NCBI RefSeq assembly: GCF_016906535.1 | Contig: NC_057378.1 | Location: 1,612,001-1,676,000, forward strand | Origin: Rhizoctonia solani | Taxonomy: Eukaryota; Basidiomycota; Agaricomycetes; Cantharellales; Ceratobasidiaceae | Length of the DNA: 64,000 nt | Reading direction: 5' to 3' | In this document: piece after piece, positions 13,000 to 27,200 of the stretch | Position numbering within the stretch: position 1 is the first letter of the stretch | Layout of the letters: each line of letters opens with the position of its first letter | The notes under the pieces: model-generated | Told to the model about the DNA's origin: nothing | What the model saw: only the letters and a program-made list of their open reading frames with translations | The model's database searches: none | Program-made: the position numbers and the translations under genes

Positions 13000-13735
13000 T
13001 CAAGCCCAGCTTGTATACTCCGACCGTGACCAGAGCATGGAACCCACGGCATGGACCGCGCGCGCATGCCAAGGTTCGTGCATTTCCCGGGAACCTTTGG
13101 TTGAATTCGATATTTTTAATTCGGGATTTGCATACTGTAGATCAGAACCATCCTCCTGAGGAACCCCCATTATCTGGGGGTTATCTTTCACAAACTGGGC
13201 CGCCGACCCGAAGCTCTGAATAGTGATTGTATCGTACGATTCGAGAAGGCCGAATAAACCAAGTTCGTGAAGAGCAACTATCTTACCGCTTGATGAATAT
13301 GACGACATGTAAAGCGGGTCTGTCCCGGTTTGGTCATTCTAAAATCGGTTAGACGGAAATCGGCTGGGTGCGCGGTGGAAAGTGAATGAATTGGTCGATA
13401 ACAATCACAGGTGGGTTGCGCTTTTTATGGGTAAGTAAACTGTGAATCGAAATTCCTACAAATACGGAATTTGAGGCTCGGAAATCAAAAGATAATGAAT
13501 CGATTTAATATAAACAAATCCAGAAGGTTGGTAGAGGAGTTCGATTGGGAAAGACAGCCGTAAAGGTGGGCATATGGGAACGCCGGGCCTATAGGTTTGG
13601 TGGGAAGACAACGTCTTATTTTGGGATAGAGTCGAATTCCACAGATCCAATTCGGTTGTCATGATTGCGACCATCATTGCTGTATATACAATGTAAGAAT
13701 GATCAGGTTGTTATATTATAGCCGGCAACAATCGT
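13000..13735 (-). other. Possible unmodelled minus-strand gene
   Basis: Two open stretches look coding-like on the minus strand. One (13308 downward) begins MSSYSSSGKIVALHELGLFG and continues through SFGSAAQFVKDNPQIMGVPQ. The other (about 13677-13456) includes TTELDLWNSTLSQNKTLSSH. I could not connect them into one product and recognise no domain. Confidence 0.25.
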
Positions 13736-13996
13736 ATTCTCTGTTACCTGAGCATTCTTGCATCCTGATCCTGCTAAGCACTGATGAGCATCCAAGGGAC
13801 TCCAGGGAAGGTATATGCATACACACGGTGTACAGCATCGGACGCTGAGCACTATTAAGTGTTTTGAGAGTCGCTTCAGCTTACTCAGGAGCAAAGCTGT
13901 GAGATATGGTATTAGCGAAACATTGCAGCTTTGCGGTTGTCGATCCCACCAAGATCCCACAAAACCAAGGCGGTCACGCAAAGTCACCTGACCATC

Positions 13997-14002
13997 CACG
14001 TG
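13997..14002. promoter_or_regulatory. CACGTG palindrome upstream of SUMO gene
   Basis: Palindromic E-box-type site about 56 bases upstream of the SUMO start codon, in the context CCACGTGACC. Similar sites lie upstream of several other genes in the window. In fungi such sites are bound by Cbf1-like or other bHLH factors; binding here is inference. Confidence 0.45.
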
Positions 14003-14057
14003 ACCCTGAGCCCATCATCCACCTCCACTTTCACTTTCACCACTACACAACAACACC

Positions 14058-14546
14058 ATGTCGGACGGACAACCCGAAGGAAACACCCAGGCGCATTCTG
14101 ACAGTAACCCCATCTCTATCAAGGCAAGTCTCTAGATAACATAATTGTACCAGTTTTCGTTGCTAATGAAATTGGTGGTGATGGGTTGGTTTGATACAGG
14201 TCGTAACGTCGACGGGAGAGGAAGTGTACTTCAAGATCAAGCGAAATACCAAGCTGAAGAAGCTGCAGGGAGCGTATGCGAGCAAAGTGGGAAAGGATGT
14301 GAACACATTCCGGTGCGTATTTCCACTTGCTCAAATTAGACGCGCGTATTGATTGTGTTGGTATTTGCCGCAGGTTCCTGTACGATGGCAACCGAATCAA
14401 TGACGAGGACACACCGTCCAGTTTGGATATGGAGGATGACGATACGATCGATGTCATGGTTGAACGTGCGTGTATTATGTTTGGTTCTGACTTGGTGCTT
14501 GGTTTGCTAATACTACTACTATCCAGAGGTCGGAGGATCGGTATAA
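14058..14546 (+). CDS. SMT3: SUMO (small ubiquitin-like modifier, SMT3)
   Basis: Exons 14058-14123, 14200-14312, 14374-14465 and 14527-14546 give 96 residues. The protein starts MSDGQPEGNTQ. It contains the SUMO core VYFKIKRNTKLKKLQGAYAS, then FLYDGNRINDEDTPSSLDME, and ends QVGGSV. Processing after the GG would remove only Ser-Val. SUMO is conjugated to lysines of nuclear proteins by the Aos1-Uba2, Ubc9 and SUMO ligase cascade. The first intron has a GC donor (GCAAGT at 14124) and a normal AG acceptor at 14198-14199; no GT alternative keeps the frame. Confidence 0.95.
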
Positions 14547-17500
14547 GAGGCGATATGGTACTGTTTCTAGTGGCTTCTCCGACTGCACTTGAGGGTGCGC
14601 GAGAAACACAAGGTGGCGCAAGAGTCGCAAATCTAGCGCGTTTAACTATGTCGTTTATTCTGAGTGGGACCTATTGTATCGATCCTTTCAATTTTAGTTA
14701 TCGTTCAAACTTCAAATCCGTCATTGCCTCTGCATTTGGGAGGAATGAGACCGTTTGATTCGCGAGGCACACTCGGGCATCGGAATAACTCGAGTGCGGC
14801 CATGTCTCGTGCTCTGTCATGATACACTCACATTGCACCCCGGTCATGAGCACCTGATTTACACAAATCTCGATGAGTCACATCTTATATCTCCACGTAC
14901 AAGTATTCGCCTGTTTTAATTTTCTGAATGGTGGATTCTATCTTTACAAACCCGCCCCCTCTTGCCACCATACAGATTCAAGAACGACCCTCAACCCTTC
15001 AAGCATGAACCAAAACGAAAAACCCTGGCGAGCGAAACCGAGCCCAAAAATTCAAGTAAAACACCAAATTATCTCGTCACTTTTATACATTTTTAAGGTG
15101 GTTGTGGCTACGTACGACCCGACCAAGAACAACAAAACTGCTCCTACGGAACGAAACGGCTACTGGCCTAGAAAGGTGCCTGCATCCCCTGAGCCATAGC
15201 AGCCAGTTGCCCTGCCATATCCGGATAGTTCTTCTGGAACTCGAGTTGCGCTCGAGAGGCCTGTTGTCCCAAATGATCAGCGTCCACATCTTTTATTTAT
15301 TTAATTTTTGTAGTTGAAAAAAGTCAACTCACGTTCTCGTAGCTCAACGCTTGCACTAGCTCGGCCTCTGTACGTGCGATGCTGGCGTGTTTGCTAAACA
15401 TATCAATCGCTTCTTCTACTCGACCTTGTTGCAGAGACAGTTGTGCGAGGGTTGCAACCGCGGCATCACATTCGTCGTCGAGAGTCAGTGCTTCTTTACA
15501 TAGTTGAGTGGCTGATGGGAGGTCTTGTTGCCACTGATAGAGTGCAAGAGCTTTGTTGACGAGTGGGAGAGGATTAGGAAGAATCTTCCTTTAGATGGGT
15601 AGGAGAATCGGGCAACAGAAGTCAGGAGGAGGGTGCGAAAGAACAGATGATGCAATACCCACTTTTGCCTCTCAATCTCGATCGACCTGTCAAACTTCTC
15701 AATCGCCTCTTGGAATCGCTGCTGATCAAGCAAGAGTTCTCCACTTTCCCCAGTTATTAGCCTCAAATTTGATTCACCCCACCTCAAGCCCCGACTCACT
15801 AGTAGTTGTACGGTTCTCCTCGGTTCGGGAAGGAAAGCAAGCATTGGCGGAATGAGGCCATTGAAGAGTCGAGATCTCCCATTTTGTACTGCGCAACCGC
15901 AAGTTGGATATGTGAGAACACAAACTTGGAATCCAGCCTGGACGACTTCTGGTAGTCCTCGGCCGCTTTCTCGAAATCGGAGAGTATGAAGAAGACTAGT
16001 CGGTAAATATCTGAGCACCTGGTAAAACACATGAGCAATAAACGTATGACACTCACCCTGCCCACGGTGATAATAGATATCCGCACAGTTCGGGTCCTTT
16101 TCAATCGCACTCTCAAATGCCGCAAACGCCGCCTCGGCCTCGCTCAACTCCATGTACACACTCGCAATCTTGACCCAGCTCTGGACCAAATCGGGATGCG
16201 CCTGCGTACTGGCGACAAAGTCCGCCTTGGCGCCGACCGTATCGCCCATCAAAAACTTGAACGTTCCACGCAGATTCAAGGCCTCTCCAAGGCCTTCGTT
16301 CCAGTTCTCAGACAGCCCAGCGTCGATCGCAGCATTCACCAGCTCGTGCGCTTTCGTAAACTGTGATTCGGACAAGGCTTCCTGGGCCTCGAGGAGCATA
16401 TGATCTCCCTTGGTGGCATAGTCTGGAAGAATCACGTTTGGTCGCGGCCTGAACGCTGCAAAATATGCGCCGATAAACGTGACGCTCGGCAGCCGGGGTT
16501 CTCGCGCGCGCATAATCTCCTCGGCTTGTTTGGTGGAAAGTTTGGCCAAGACACGTTCGACAGCTGCGCTCGCCGCATCGTTCTTGAATCGCTCGATGAT
16601 GGCGAGTGCTGTAAAGTCTCGGAGGGCATCTTTGAGATTGTCTATGGCCTCCAGGGCGGTTGCCCTTCGGTTCAGGGCCTTGGCGTACTTTGGATCGAGC
16701 TTCAGGGCTTGTGTGCAATCTTCTATCACCTTTTGATGTTGCGGCGGCTTGAAGTTTGTGTAGCCTGGAGTGAGATCAAATCAGTTAAAATGCGAATAAA
16801 TTAAATTGATCGACGCTTACAAGCTGCCCGGTTAGAATAGAATACGGCCTCGGGCTTAGGACTCATCGCTATAGCCTGAGAATACAAGTTGACGGCAAGT
16901 TCAAAGTCCCGCTGCGTATATGCAGAGTTTCCGCGGGACTTGAGCTCTGCCGCACGTTTCAGTCGATCCTCGGTCGGCAGAGCCTTGATCTCGGCCTCAT
17001 CTAACCCCCTTGTAAATTAACGATAAATTGTAATAAAATAATCATACATGCCTAGTGTTGGGTTGCGTTCCTCGATTATAGGGCCATCTGTCTGGTCAAC
17101 TCTGCGCCCCTTCTTCTTCTTGTCCTTTGACGGCTTCTTCTTGTCTCCCTTGTCCCCCGACGATCGCGAGTAGACCAAGTACCCAATCCCAAGTGCCGTA
17201 ACCGCTGCCGCCGCACCAATCACAACACGCCTGTTTTCACCTACAAACGTTTGCACTCTCTCGACAATACTGTCTTCGCTTGGTGTCGGTGTCGGCGCCA
17301 TCGTGCGGGGATTTGGGCTATCAGCAAGTTTTAGACACTGACGAGGCTCGAATTGGAGAGATTGTGGCGGTGTTGGTGTGTTTATCAGTCACGTGGAGAT
17401 TGGAACAGTGGGGATTTATATGCGCTTCCATTGGGGATACAGTTATAATTAATTACATCAGAGGATCTAGGTAGTATGGTACTAGCTTTTCCGGAAACTG

Positions 17501-18073
17501 GCGTGGCACATGTTTGTTTAGCCACGGATGGAGGAGAGCCCTTGCGGCTGAGTACTACCGTTAGTTTCCGGTTCGCTCCGAGCTGAACCTGACGAAGCTT
17601 ACCTGAAATTCTATAACAGGCCGGATAGAATAGGCATTGCTTCATGCCTATATTAGCTACTTTCTATTTGTCCTCCGTTGAGACTTACCAGTATCAAATC
17701 CATCCCGTTGACTGACAATCCCGGAAATAGGTCTGCCGCTTTCTTAGGTTCCCAATGCTCAAACTCCTTCCATCCAGGCAGCTTGCTAACTCCCGGCCAA
17801 ATCTCTTCGTCGGGTGTACCCAAGTTTCTGAGAGGAATAATCAATTAGCTTGACAATCAAGAAAACAGGGCCAATGTACTTACTTGAAGATCTCTTCCAG
17901 CTGCTGGTCAAGATTCAACGAGCGACACCTAAATAGTGTATCTCCCGCACGGGCCATTTCCGCGACCACACACCCCGCACTCCACATATCAAAGGCAGCC
18001 GTATATACACGTTCTCCAAGAATAATGTCAGGAGCACGGTATGCGAGAGTCGTCGCCTGGTTCAATGAGTTCA

Positions 18074-18280
<207 letters not shown>

Positions 18281-21200
18281 CTATATTTTACCATTAAATA
18301 TGGATTTCGCTCTTAATCGAGATGAAAACTCACCTGGATAAGCGGTTCTGGTAATGCGGCACCATCGTTATTATTTTTGACAACCTTGATGTATCTGAGC
18401 TTGAATGGGTACCCGAGACCTTGGATTGAGCACTATCATTGTAACTTACCGATGTAAATCCATATCTACGTACTCCATAACGATATATACACTCCCCTTG
18501 GGTGAGACGTCAGCATAGATAAGTCTGCCATCCTTGAAATCAGTACTTGTATCCGATCGCTCAATCAAGTGAGAGTACTTTGCAATGTGCTTATGCGTAA
18601 CGATTCCTAAATTACTAATCTCCCGCAACCCCAATCCAGGAATTCCCTCGGCAAACATATTGAATTTGACTTGCTTGACCGCGACAAGTTGGTTGTTTTT
18701 CCTTTGTATACCTTGAAATACTTGCCCGAACGAACCTACAAGGCGTGAGTTGTTAGGCGCCGGCGGCAGGGAGGGGTTGGGTAAGCAGGAAAGAGGGCCT
18801 ACCGTGTCCGATAGGACGTCTCGTGTCTACCGCAAATCTTTGCATAGCGAAAGATGATGTGCCGAGTTTAAGCTGTTCACATCCATGTTATATACTCTGT
18901 TCATGGCCCAAGTATAACAAGATGGGGGCTTGGTTGCCGTCGAGGTCAAAGCGAGGGAACAATATCCCACGTGATTCTAGCATGTATTAATCGACCAAAA
19001 CGCAAATTGGTATGATGAGTCCGCGTGGAGATGAACATGGAACCTAGAGAGTTGGACCCATAAGAAAACGGGTGGTTCTTCAAAAGTGATTGACTTGAGT
19101 AGATACGCCGAGGTTTGATACGGCTGCAGACCACAAACTCAAATATCCTTTGGTTCCTGGCTCTGCGAGCAATCGTGGATTCGAGGCTCAATTGTAATAG
19201 AAAGTTTATAACTATAACCTAAGATACAATGTATGACCATATGTCAGATATACGTTAGCTTGAAACATTACCAAGGTCCGATCGAATACATTTTGCTCTA
19301 TTTATGGCCCTTCACTTAACCTATCCTCCGACATATTCTCGGTATATGCTAGGCTTGGGGTGGCAGAGAACCACGAACGGTGATTGATTTCGATGATGGA
19401 TGTGAAGGGGTCCTAAATGCGAAGACATGTATGTGTATCGTGCTCAATACATAAACTAGGTGGTAGGGGCGGAGTCGTGTACGGTGGCTCACGTGACTAG
19501 AGATCTCCATTCTTCAGTCAAGTATCGCATGTGAGTCCTCCGCGCTGCGGCTCACCTGTCACCATTATTGGCTCGAGTTCCCTCAAAGCTGGGCAGAAAT
19601 TAATCGGTGAGTCACTCTCGCATGTTATAATGTGATGCATGACATCACAGTTACATACGGGCCGTTGATATTGATGGAAATATATATCATATGAGGTGCA
19701 ATGGAATTAGCCTCTTAGGGCCTTATAAGCGAATTGGTATGTGGTAGCCGCCCGGAACATTGCTTCAGTGCACGAAGTGTAATAAATCGGCGAAAAAAGA
19801 GCACAATGTATTGCGCCTTCTACGCACAATACGCTAGGAGTGCCAGATTGTTATCCTCTTAAATATTGGCTTAATGCAGTTGTAGATGAGGATCATAACA
19901 TGGTTCACCCACAACATGTATGACATGCTTTCAACTGTTCGCATATATCAGTACTTTCTTCTATTGACCCGAGAACCAACTGAATAGCTGACCTCACGTA
20001 CTCTGCAAAATCTACTAAGTGCGTCCTATCAGCTCCACGTGATCTACGCATGGAGCCAGCAATAATCCCTCTTCCATTCTTGCGACGACCATATAGCCCA
20101 AAAGCCGCAGTGTTCGAAAGCGATATCCCAGAGGAATGGCATCCTACAGCGAATTTGTCTATGCGCGCGCCAATAGAAACGTGGATGTCCCCAAGTGTTC
20201 AACGACTACGATCCTACGAATCCGACCCGGACCTCTATATATACGAATCTCAACTTCAAGTCAGCCTCTATCCCTTTTCTTCATTGTGCTATCACTAGTC
20301 TCCAGTTGGCTTTCCTTATTAGACTACTTGGCATGTACGTATACTTACACCACTTGGTTGACAGGATCCGAATGACGTAGTAGGCTAACTGAAATTTATA
20401 AATAGCGTTGCCCTCCATCTAAAAGCCCTCGATCAAAGCATACCCCACTGCACTTTGTACACCATGTCCTCCATGCAAGCTCTACCTGTAGGTATATATC
20501 GTATCTCCGACGGCCGGGGTCGGTGGCTATCCGAATCCGGGGTTGGTCCCGGTACGGGCGCTGGCACTCAGCTAGTTCTGCTCACCGAGGAAGAAGGTAC
20601 AGACGCAGGGTTCAATGCACGTCCACTTACTCTGCCTGGTATTTTGCATGATCTAAAGTTTTTTCGTGCAGTGGAAGATAGAATATGATAAATCCCAATC
20701 CGCTCACACCATCCAGAACGCCAAGAGTGGTTTGTATGCGTCCTTCGAGGGGGATGCGACGGAAAACGCTCACCTCGGCTCCCATTCGATTCCGCGATAT
20801 TATGATCTGGTATCTAATGGAGCACAAGGACTCAAGTAAGTAACTTGAGTGGGGCCTGAGGTCTTGATTAATTAGATGATTCCCTAGAGTAGTGCTCAAG
20901 GGAACGAAGCTAAGTCTGAATACTTCTCCTTGCATAATGTATCCACCTATGGTTAGTCCATATACTCTGAACTTGGTAGAAGTACTGATAGTAAGCGACC
21001 TCCGTAGATTGCATTATCAACCGACGTCAATGCCATGTTATCCGAAAAGTTGATAGCTTGGGAGTTTCACTTGCGGAACCCACTACTAACTTGAGATCCT
21101 CGTCAAATAAATTGCTCCCCTTTCTTGCTATATATCTACAATTCAGAATATTATTGAGCTCTAAATATTTTTCGAATTCTTCCCGGTGTGGTAGATGACA

Positions 21201-24200
21201 ATCTCTCGTAGCTTGGATGAGGGATCCTCAGAAAGCTCTGTCGTGCCCTGAGCGTGAGCAATATGTTATCCTAGCTATGAGGTACAAAATACGTGCATTC
21301 AAACGTAACGGGTACGTGACATGTTTTCCTCCCGTAAGCAATAAGACCAAAAAGGTGGAGGTGAGGGGTGAGCAGTGGGGCTAGGACCCCCCTAAGTCTA
21401 AGTCCACGTCACCTCACGTGACCGTGACCTGATCCCGGCGTTCTGGACCGACCCATGATCGAGAATCGTGGCGCGTTCATCGTCTTGTGACCAACTCCTT
21501 TAATCTCACCAAAGTGATCCCCAGAATATGGACGGACCCCCTTCGCCTCCACTTTCTGCAATTGGGGGCGGTGGTGTTCCCGAGCCCAGTGCGGTTGAGC
21601 CTCTGCCACTACTGAAACCAGCTGGGGTTTTCAATCACGGACCGAGCCCGCTGTTTTCCAAGCTCACTGATCTATTCGAGGCGCTGAGAACAGAAAGAAG
21701 GCAAGAAAAGAGGAAAACCCTGTTGGTGAGGTGGTTTACGGTAAGTTGTGTTGTTCTAGAAGCTGTTGCATTATACTGATCATCGCAGAATTGGAGAGAA
21801 AAAGTCGGGACCGATCTGCATCCTGCGCTTCGCTTAATTTTGCCCGAGGTAAGCCAGCTTTAAACAAAGTCGGCTCTAAAATTGATGGCCACAAAAGAAA
21901 GATAGGGAGCGCGCAGTGTATGGTCTAAAAGAATCTTCACTTGCCAAATGCTTTCTAGCTTCCATGGGTATAGACCCAAAGTCTGCGGATGGCAAGCGGG
22001 TGCTAAATTGGAAGAAGCCTACCCCCGACAATGTATTCAAGTTTTTGAGAGCACGTTTCTCTTCACTAACTTCCTCCCTATCCTTGCAGCCGACCGTCGG
22101 AGACTTTCCGACGACATTATACGAAGTCTTGGCTCCCCGCTGTCCCAATACCCATGGGACACTCACTGTCGACCGTCTAAACGAATTATTAGATGATCTT
22201 ACCAAATGTGCGAGAAATATGTGAGTAGGATCTAAGCGATTTGATGTCCATCAATTGTAACCATCGACGGAAAGTGAAATGCAGATGCGGGTAGTTCGCA
22301 AAATTTGCGATGCATGTACTGCAGCGGAGCAAAGATGGATCGTTAGAATTATCCTCAAAGGTAAAAAAAGATCTCTAGTTTATTCGTCCGTATAGCCCAT
22401 AATTCATAAGCGGACAGATCTTACGATCCAAGTTAGAGAAACCAGTGTGCTCGGTGCCTTCCATCCAGATGCAAGGGATTTATTCAACACCTGCAGTGAT
22501 CTTAAACGTGTTGCATGGGAGCTTTGGAACCCTTCGAGGTCCTTGCAAGACGACGTGAGTAACTTCAAACACAACCTCCTTCAGTTCCTAATCTATTCGT
22601 TGATTGAGATAGGAGCGCGATGTTACCCTCTGGACCCCCTTTCAACCAATGCTTTGCAAACGTAGTAAGACCCTTGCTGAAGCCGTAAAGCTGGTTCAAA
22701 GTCATATGGAGGACGGGATGACCAAGGGCTCGAAGAACAATTTCGTTATAGAAGAAAAACTTGATGGGGAACGCATGCAATTACACAAGCGCGGTAATGC
22801 TTACTTTTACTCCTCTCGGTATGTAGAGTACTCTTATACCCAGAAAGGTCTATATATTCAGCCATCACCAGTAAAGGAACCGACTACACCTACCTTTACG
22901 GAGCCCACGTAGGCACGGGCAGCCTGACGCCTTATATCCATGCAGCCTTTGATGACCGGATCGAAGAGTAAGTAATTCGAGATTGATCTAGTCCTATGTA
23001 CTTATGGTGCTTAGCTGTATATTGGATGGAGAGATGATGGTATGGGATCCGATGCTGGACAAGTATCTTGCTTTTGGGACACTCAAGACAGCTGCTACCG
23101 GTATCATGACTTTCCACTTAGCCATCAAGCACACTTACGTATTTCTACATTAGATATCCTAGGAAAGATAGATACCTGGGATAATGAGAGTCCTAGACCT
23201 TGCTGTAAGCTCCTGTGATTCTGATTGGACTGTCCCACGATTCACGCTCTTGTTTTTCCATCCCGTATTATTTTTAGTTAAAGTTTTTGATATTCTACTT
23301 TTGCGAAATCCTTCACGTCCTGCACCCAAAAACTTTTCCAATACACCCTTGTCGGTACGGAGGAAAGTACTCGCGCAGGTGTGTGTATATGCGCTCAGTT
23401 CATCGCACTACCCAATACGATATAAAGGCATCAATACCTTGAGAGACTCATTCTTTCTTATTTAGGTGTTTAAACCTATCCAAGGACGACTAGAGCTGGC
23501 AGCGCAATCGTTTGGTAGTAACGCGAAAGACGTAGAGAGTGCACTGGAAAAAATTGTGGAAGAGCGGTAGGTACCAAGAGATCTATATGAACCGAGCTGG
23601 GGCGTAATCATTTAAGAAAGGGGAGAGGGGTTAGTTTTGAAGGCGCCGGAGTCACCCTACGTACTCGCTGGAAGAGAGGCGTTTTGGGTCAAGGTATGAA
23701 TTAATTCTGGTAAGTCAGATATACTCATATGTATTTGGGGTAGGTAAAACCTGAGTATATGGACTCCATGTCCGACTCGGTTGATCTCCTCGTTGTTGCA
23801 GGGAAATGGGGATCAGGTAGCCGCGGAGGGAAAGTATCGTCACTTGTCTGTGCAGTACGGGACGACTATTCCAGATCAGGAGTAAGCGAAACTGGAATGA
23901 ACGTGTGAGTCTTTTTCTATATTACGATTCTACTAGATAAATGGGAATGCAATTCCAGATATGCGACCTTTGTGCGCGTCGGTACGGGGCTGACCGTCGA
24001 AGACTATGACTGGGTCAACAAAAAGAAATGGATTCGCATGGACAAGAAATCACCGCCCCCTCATATGAAGGTTTCGCCCTCTGTTTCGAGTGACGATAAA
24101 GGCGATGTTTATTTGGATCCCGAAGAGTGAGTTTTCAGCCTCACCGTACTCCGCGTATTAAACTTTCTCCATAGTTGGTTCATTATAAGCATCAAGGGTG

Positions 24201-27200
24201 CATCAATCACTACAACCGGTACATAAGTATCTTGGTAGTCAAACTCTAGCACATACTGATGACGGTTACAAGACGAATTTGGGACTAATCTCACTATGCG
24301 GTTCCCTAGATGTAAGGCAATACGGCGAGACCTATCTGTGGATGACTGTCTGACTTGGAGCGGTAAGCGTTTTGTTCTGGCCTCCAAACTTTGATTGACT
24401 CATGACTCTTTGATACAGGGTTGAGAGAGTTGCATGGCGGAAAACGCAAAGATAGTGATGACAGACAGTAGGTTTAAGCCGCAGTCTAGACTTTCCGTTT
24501 TTCACTACGGTTGGCAGAGAAGGCCCGAAGAGACGTAAAATTGGTGGTAGAAAAGTGGGTCATATCTCTTACAACAGAGCGCTGGTCTGATCAGTCTAGC
24601 CTACTACACTTTCCTTGTCACACCAAGCGACTGACGTCAAGGAGATTGAAATTACATCCGATTTATTTGAAGATATGCGGTTTTGTTCGTACTCCTTTTG
24701 GTGATTGATCGTATGCTAACTAGCCAACAGTAGTTGTCCCTGACCTTACTGGCAACAGTATTGTCTCAAAGGCCGTAATCGAGAAACTGTGAGTAGATCG
24801 CTAAACAAGGCAGCTTATCTGACTATGTCATCGATAATCAGTATATACCAACATGGAGGAGACTTCACGCAAGTGATGCAGGGCGACAGTACATTGACTG
24901 TAATTTATGGCGGAACAAAACTAAGTAGGTGATTGCCTATCTCGCCAATGCTTCAGGCTAATCGGCATGTATGCAGTCCCTCAAGTAAAGCGTATTATGA
25001 AACGGAATGACATGGATATCCTGAAACCCCAGTGGCTTACAGACTCGATTGAAAAAGGGCGTCTCGTCCCACTCCAAGCAAAGTGAGCACTTCTAAAAGC
25101 CATTTCGATGCAGATGCTTAGGTGATCATGATAGATATTACTTCTACGCTACCAAGGAAGCGCAGGAAGATGGGGCATACAAAATGAATAATGAAGAGGT
25201 AGAAGTTATGTCATCTCTGAGAAGTGCAAAGATCAGTTCGGCACAATCACCGCCAGATCTGGACCACACACTCTCGTCGTCCCCGGAGCCAGAAGAAATT
25301 TCCGAGTATCTGAAACCTATTCCTTTGGACGAAAATATTACGAAGATACCGGATGATCCCAGTGCCAGCGACACACAGTCAGAACCCGAAGATCTGGCTG
25401 ATCAACTGAGCGATGAAGAGTGGACTGAAATAGCTGCTACTCACACTGGTGATAATCATAATAAGATCGACTCCATGGAGTCTGGCATAGAAATGTTTAA
25501 GGAAGGGAGTACAGAGCAAAAGCCTGTGGCTGTGAAGGCACAGGCACTGATTAATTCCGGAGAAGATATCGAGGTACGGATATCACGTTTGACTTAGGCC
25601 TATGTACTGATATAATACCCTAGTCTAACACTGTTATCTCGGCTATGAGAAGCGAAATTAGCTCCACTACCAGCAAGCTCGATCAAAATCTGTTTTTCAG
25701 AAATCTGTGAGTTAGCCGTTACAATTTTGGACTATACCTAATCATTTATAAGATGCTTTTATCTGGACTCTCCTGACAATGCACGAGATGAAGACTTTCT
25801 CGTCTCTAACACTCATGAAAGCAAGATCAGATTGAGGTGTGATTGGCTATTCGATTTACCCATCGGTATACTCATCGGCTTTTAGTATGGATCGCGCCCG
25901 TAAAGATATCCTCGTCCACGGCGGAGCACTTGCTCTAGGGCTTTCTGACCCTCGATTGACCCATATTGTGCTTCACGAACTTGACAAATCACGTCGCATA
26001 GAGTTAATTCGTAGGACTTCCAAGTGCGTTACTGCCTTTGGAATAGCTTTCTTGGGCTCATCGTTTTCCACAGACCAAAGCGTCGATACGTGGTCCTTAC
26101 CAGTTTTATTAGCGCCTGTGTCTCGGAGGGAACGCTGCTGGACGAAGACGCGTTTATGCCATAAGTAGGCCATTCTGTGGATCGACTCGGCATCATGATC
26201 ATGTACTAGTAGAGGAGCAGATCTGGCCCAAACCTTTAATTTAACAAGAACCTGTTTACGCCAGTTTGTTGGGACTCGCGCGTCCTGTCACCATTGCCAC
26301 AACCGCGAGAACCAATATTGATAGACTAGTTGGTGTGTCCTATCCAGACCGAAAAACGGGTCACTCTGTCGCCTACTCTATATATCTTGGAGCAAACCTG
26401 ACAAATCATATCAGTTCTAGGCCGTAATAGCATTTATTTCATTCGTCCCCAGCTCACCACCCAAGTCATATACACCTAAGAAACCAGCATGTTAAGGATC
26501 GAGCTATGAGAGTATGAGAAAGGAATTTATCGCATGCAAATATTCAGGCTCCCAGCCCTCATGGGCGTTTTGCGACAAAGGTTGCGCAGGGTCACAGATG
26601 CAAAACAGCGAATTAGCCAGAGCATGCGGGCATCCCCAGACCACCCTCACTATTTCGCAGCCGCGCGGGTTGCCCAAACCTCACAGGTTTGGGTCTCGTA
26701 GCCAACACAGACGAGCAGGTGGAGGGTAAGCCCCAGGCCCGAAGACTTATTGTCACCAAGCGCTGCAAGCTAATACATGTAGATGTCGATAATACGATAC
26801 GATAATGTGCACCTTGGTGATTGTATGGAAGATACCGCCCAAAATAGAGCGAACATACGAGCCCATAGTGGTCATGCATAGGTGCTAAAAATCTGTGCAT
26901 AAGAAATAATTGGCTATCGCCCAAATCTTGAACTCGTTACACCAAACTGAATGTCGGAGCTAAGTAGCCCTAATTAGGTCTGTCTACTCTTGCTCTCTCC
27001 CGTCATGTTATGGCATAATATTCAACATATAGAAGAAGCATGGCCTGAATCACGATTTTAGGGGCTGTGGATCGGAACCTGCGGAGACCCACGAGTCCAG
27101 ACTTAGACGTAGGTCGCGCAGGACCTCACAAGATAGCCAGTCACGTGATCGTCGATTATGCCCAATCGACCATACCTCCACAGCGCATTCGGTCCCTCGT